A DNA stretch of 6,731 nucleotides from Planctomycetales bacterium (GTDB taxonomy: Bacteria > Planctomycetota > Planctomycetia > Isosphaerales > Isosphaeraceae): assembly GCA_027435495.1 (NCBI GenBank), contig DAHZZC010000633.1, positions 1 to 6,731 of the forward strand, read 5' to 3'. Positions 5,109 through 6,731 of this stretch are shown here, piece after piece. The notes under the pieces are model-generated. The model did no database searches. It was not told where the DNA came from and was given only the letters and a program-made list of their open reading frames with translations. The translations under genes were made by a program, and so were the position numbers. How positions within the stretch are numbered: the stretch's first letter is position 1; each line of letters starts with the position of its first letter.

Positions 5109-6731
5109 TCAGTCGTCATCCGTCCCCGGTTGCTCGCCGGGGCGGGCGGGATAGGCCCGAGTGCCACGGTTGAGGCTGTACCAGGTGATTCGATTCAACC
5201 AGTACGGATCGGGCGCGTCGAGGTGGCTCCAGTCGAGTGAGGCGGTTTTCTCGGCCCAGTAGCGATCGGCGTCGGTCATCGCATGGCCTGAGGGGTTCCG
5301 CTCGTCGAGCGGGACGTGGTTCGATACCGATCGATACGGCGTCAGGTTGGGCTCGTCGGTGAAGCAGGCGACCATCGGGTCGGCCGTCGCGTCGAATCGG
5401 TTCATCGGGTCAAGGCCCAGCATCATCTCCATCGACCGGATCATGTTCGTCGTCGTGTAGAACGTCGAATCGACCGCTCGCCGCTTGTTGTAGGGGCTGA
5501 TCGCCAGGAAGACCGTCCGGTGGCCGTCGACATGGTCCGGACCCGATTGGGCGTCGTCCTCGATCACGAAGATGCAGGTCTCCTTCCACTGCGGACTTTT
5601 TGAGAGAGCCTCCACCACACGGCCGAGCGCCAGGTCGTTGTCCGCCATCATCGCGCGGGGCGTCGGATACTTCGCGTTGATCCCCTCGGTGTGGTCGCAC
5701 GGGAGCGTCAGCATCATCAGGTCGGGGACTGTGTCCTTCCGGCTGAATTCCTCGTATTCCCGGATAAAGACATCGGCGCGGAACTGATCGCTCTGCAAAA
5801 GCGGCCAGTAATGCACCTCGCGGTTGATCAGCGGCTTCAGGCTCGCGACCGTCGTATCAGCCGTGAACTTAAATTTATGCGTTCCCTGGATGCGGTCTTT
5901 CCAGACCTCGAACCAATCTTTCGGCATCGGGTCGTAGGTGGCGAGCTTGTCGTCGCAGAACTCGCCCCAGACGCGGACCGAGCGCCCCTTCTTGAGCGCG
6001 GCGTCCCAGATGGCCCCTGCGCCGGAGAGGCCCATCGCGTCGTCGCCATCGTCGGGGTAGGTGCGCGAGTAGCCGACGTAGAAGTGTTCGAGGTAGTCGT
6101 TGGCGATCGCCTGGGTCGACCAGGCGTGGCCGTCGGCGCTGTTGGTCCCGCTGACGTATCCGTTATCGAAAAGGGTGAACTCGCGAGCGATCTTGCGATG
6201 ATTGGGCATGATCGTCTCGCCGATGCTGCAAAGTTTGGGGTCGCCGTTCCCCGCGGGCATGTCGCCGAAGACCTCGTCGTAGGTTCGGTTCTCCTTGATG
6301 ATGTAGAGAACATGCTTGATCGCGCCGTTGTAGACCTTCGCCTTCGGTCGGCCGGGGTGGGCGTCCCATCGGTTGTCGCGGGCCACGCGGGCAGTTGCGG
6401 CGGCAAGGTCGGCCGAGAGGTCCACTCGCGTGATCGTCCCCTGGAAATCGTGGGCGTTTCCGGGCTGGCCCTGGAGAGTCCGGCGGACGGAGCCGTTCCC
6501 CTTGGTGTTCAGGACGTACGCCGATCGGCCGTCGTGGTCAAGCTGCACCGCGACCGGAAAAAAGCCGGCGGGCCGGAAACCGAGGACACGACCGGCGACC
6601 AGGTCGACCTCGGCGAGGGCGTTGTCACCGCCATCGGCGACGTAGAGGCGATCGCCCCGGATCGCGAGCGCATTGGGCATCCCGCCGAGGACGCGGAGTT
6701 CGCCCCATCGCATCGGGATCGTGCGTGCGAC
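5109..6731 (-). CDS. Beta-propeller/phosphoesterase family protein, 5' end beyond window
   Basis: The visible 540 residues are the C-terminal part of a protein combining a YncE-like beta-propeller with an alkaline phosphatase-superfamily phosphoesterase. The frame runs open through the window edge (VARTIP precedes the ATG at 6713), so that ATG is not the true start, and any signal peptide lies outside. Numbering from that Met, residues 10-70 and about 90-102 read as propeller blades (ALAIRGDRLYVADGGDNALA, GRSAYVLNTKG). The catalytic region starts at about 133: KHVLYIIKENRTYDEVFGD at 133-151, FDNGYVSGTNSADGHAW at 182-198, LPCDHTEG at 337-344 and EDDAQSGPDHVDGHR at 385-399, with Asp, Glu and His residues suited to metal binding. 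The C-terminus has YWAEKTASLDW and is Pro/Gly-rich at the end. The substrate is unknown. Similar genes are common in planctomycetes and acidobacteria. It has no known CRISPR role and probably marks the border of the cas locus. Confidence 0.85.
   Translation of the reverse strand, partial: VARTIPMRWGELRVLGGMPNALAIRGDRLYVADGGDNALAEVDLVAGRVLGFRPAGFFPVAVQLDHDGRSAYVLNTKGNGSVRRTLQGQPGNAHDFQGTITRVDLSADLAAATARVARDNRWDAHPGRPKAKVYNGAIKHVLYIIKENRTYDEVFGDMPAGNGDPKLCSIGETIMPNHRKIAREFTLFDNGYVSGTNSADGHAWSTQAIANDYLEHFYVGYSRTYPDDGDDAMGLSGAGAIWDAALKKGRSVRVWGEFCDDKLATYDPMPKDWFEVWKDRIQGTHKFKFTADTTVASLKPLINREVHYWPLLQSDQFRADVFIREYEEFSRKDTVPDLMMLTLPCDHTEGINAKYPTPRAMMADNDLALGRVVEALSKSPQWKETCIFVIEDDAQSGPDHVDGHRTVFLAISPYNKRRAVDSTFYTTTNMIRSMEMMLGLDPMNRFDATADPMVACFTDEPNLTPYRSVSNHVPLDERNPSGHAMTDADRYWAEKTASLDWSHLDAPDPYWLNRITWYSLNRGTRAYPARPGEQPGTDDD

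Overview
The window is GC-rich chromosomal DNA. It carries the 5' half of a type I-C CRISPR-Cas operon on the minus strand, preceded by the end of an unrelated phosphoesterase gene. The likely source is a high-GC bacterium, possibly a planctomycete. That guess rests on base composition and on the propeller-plus-phosphoesterase gene type, not on any marker gene.

Layout, read along the minus strand from right to left. Positions 6731-5109 hold a 5'-truncated gene for a secreted-type beta-propeller/phosphoesterase protein. After 51 bases comes cas3 (5057-2790), an intact HD nuclease plus superfamily 2 helicase. Next is an unusual 600-base gap (2789-2190). Then come cas5c (2189-1533), the pre-crRNA endonuclease, and cas8c (1536-1, cut by the window edge), which overlaps cas5c by the bases ATGA. 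Within cas8c a GTG at 150 with a good ribosome binding site is the likely internal start of Cas11c. In type I-C loci cas7 and then cas4-cas1-cas2 normally follow; they would lie beyond position 1. No ordinary CRISPR array is present in the window.

The gap between cas3 and cas5c is the most interesting part. It contains one solitary type I-C CRISPR repeat on the plus strand (2686-2716) with a correct 7-bp stem and an 11-base 5' handle. The bases directly after it (from 2717) form a guide that matches a target only about 120 bases away on the minus strand (2597 downwards). The match is 18 of the first 20 positions and begins exactly at the repeat boundary. The target is preceded by TTC, the type I-C PAM. 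One mismatch is at guide position 6, which type I effectors flip out and do not read; the other, position 17, is a G-T wobble. The rest of the guide does not match. This is the design of a Cascade-guided repressor rather than a destructive crRNA, as in CreA of CreTA toxin-antitoxin modules or the Cas-autoregulating crRNA-like RNAs.

The target sits in the 5' part of a small, unrecognised, coding-like minus-strand gene (2680-2351, up to 109 residues) and upstream of the cas5-cas8c-cas7 transcription unit. So the guide could silence a toxin-like small gene, a short plus-strand RNA, or the Cascade operon itself. The Cascade subunits encoded here would be the repressor in every case.
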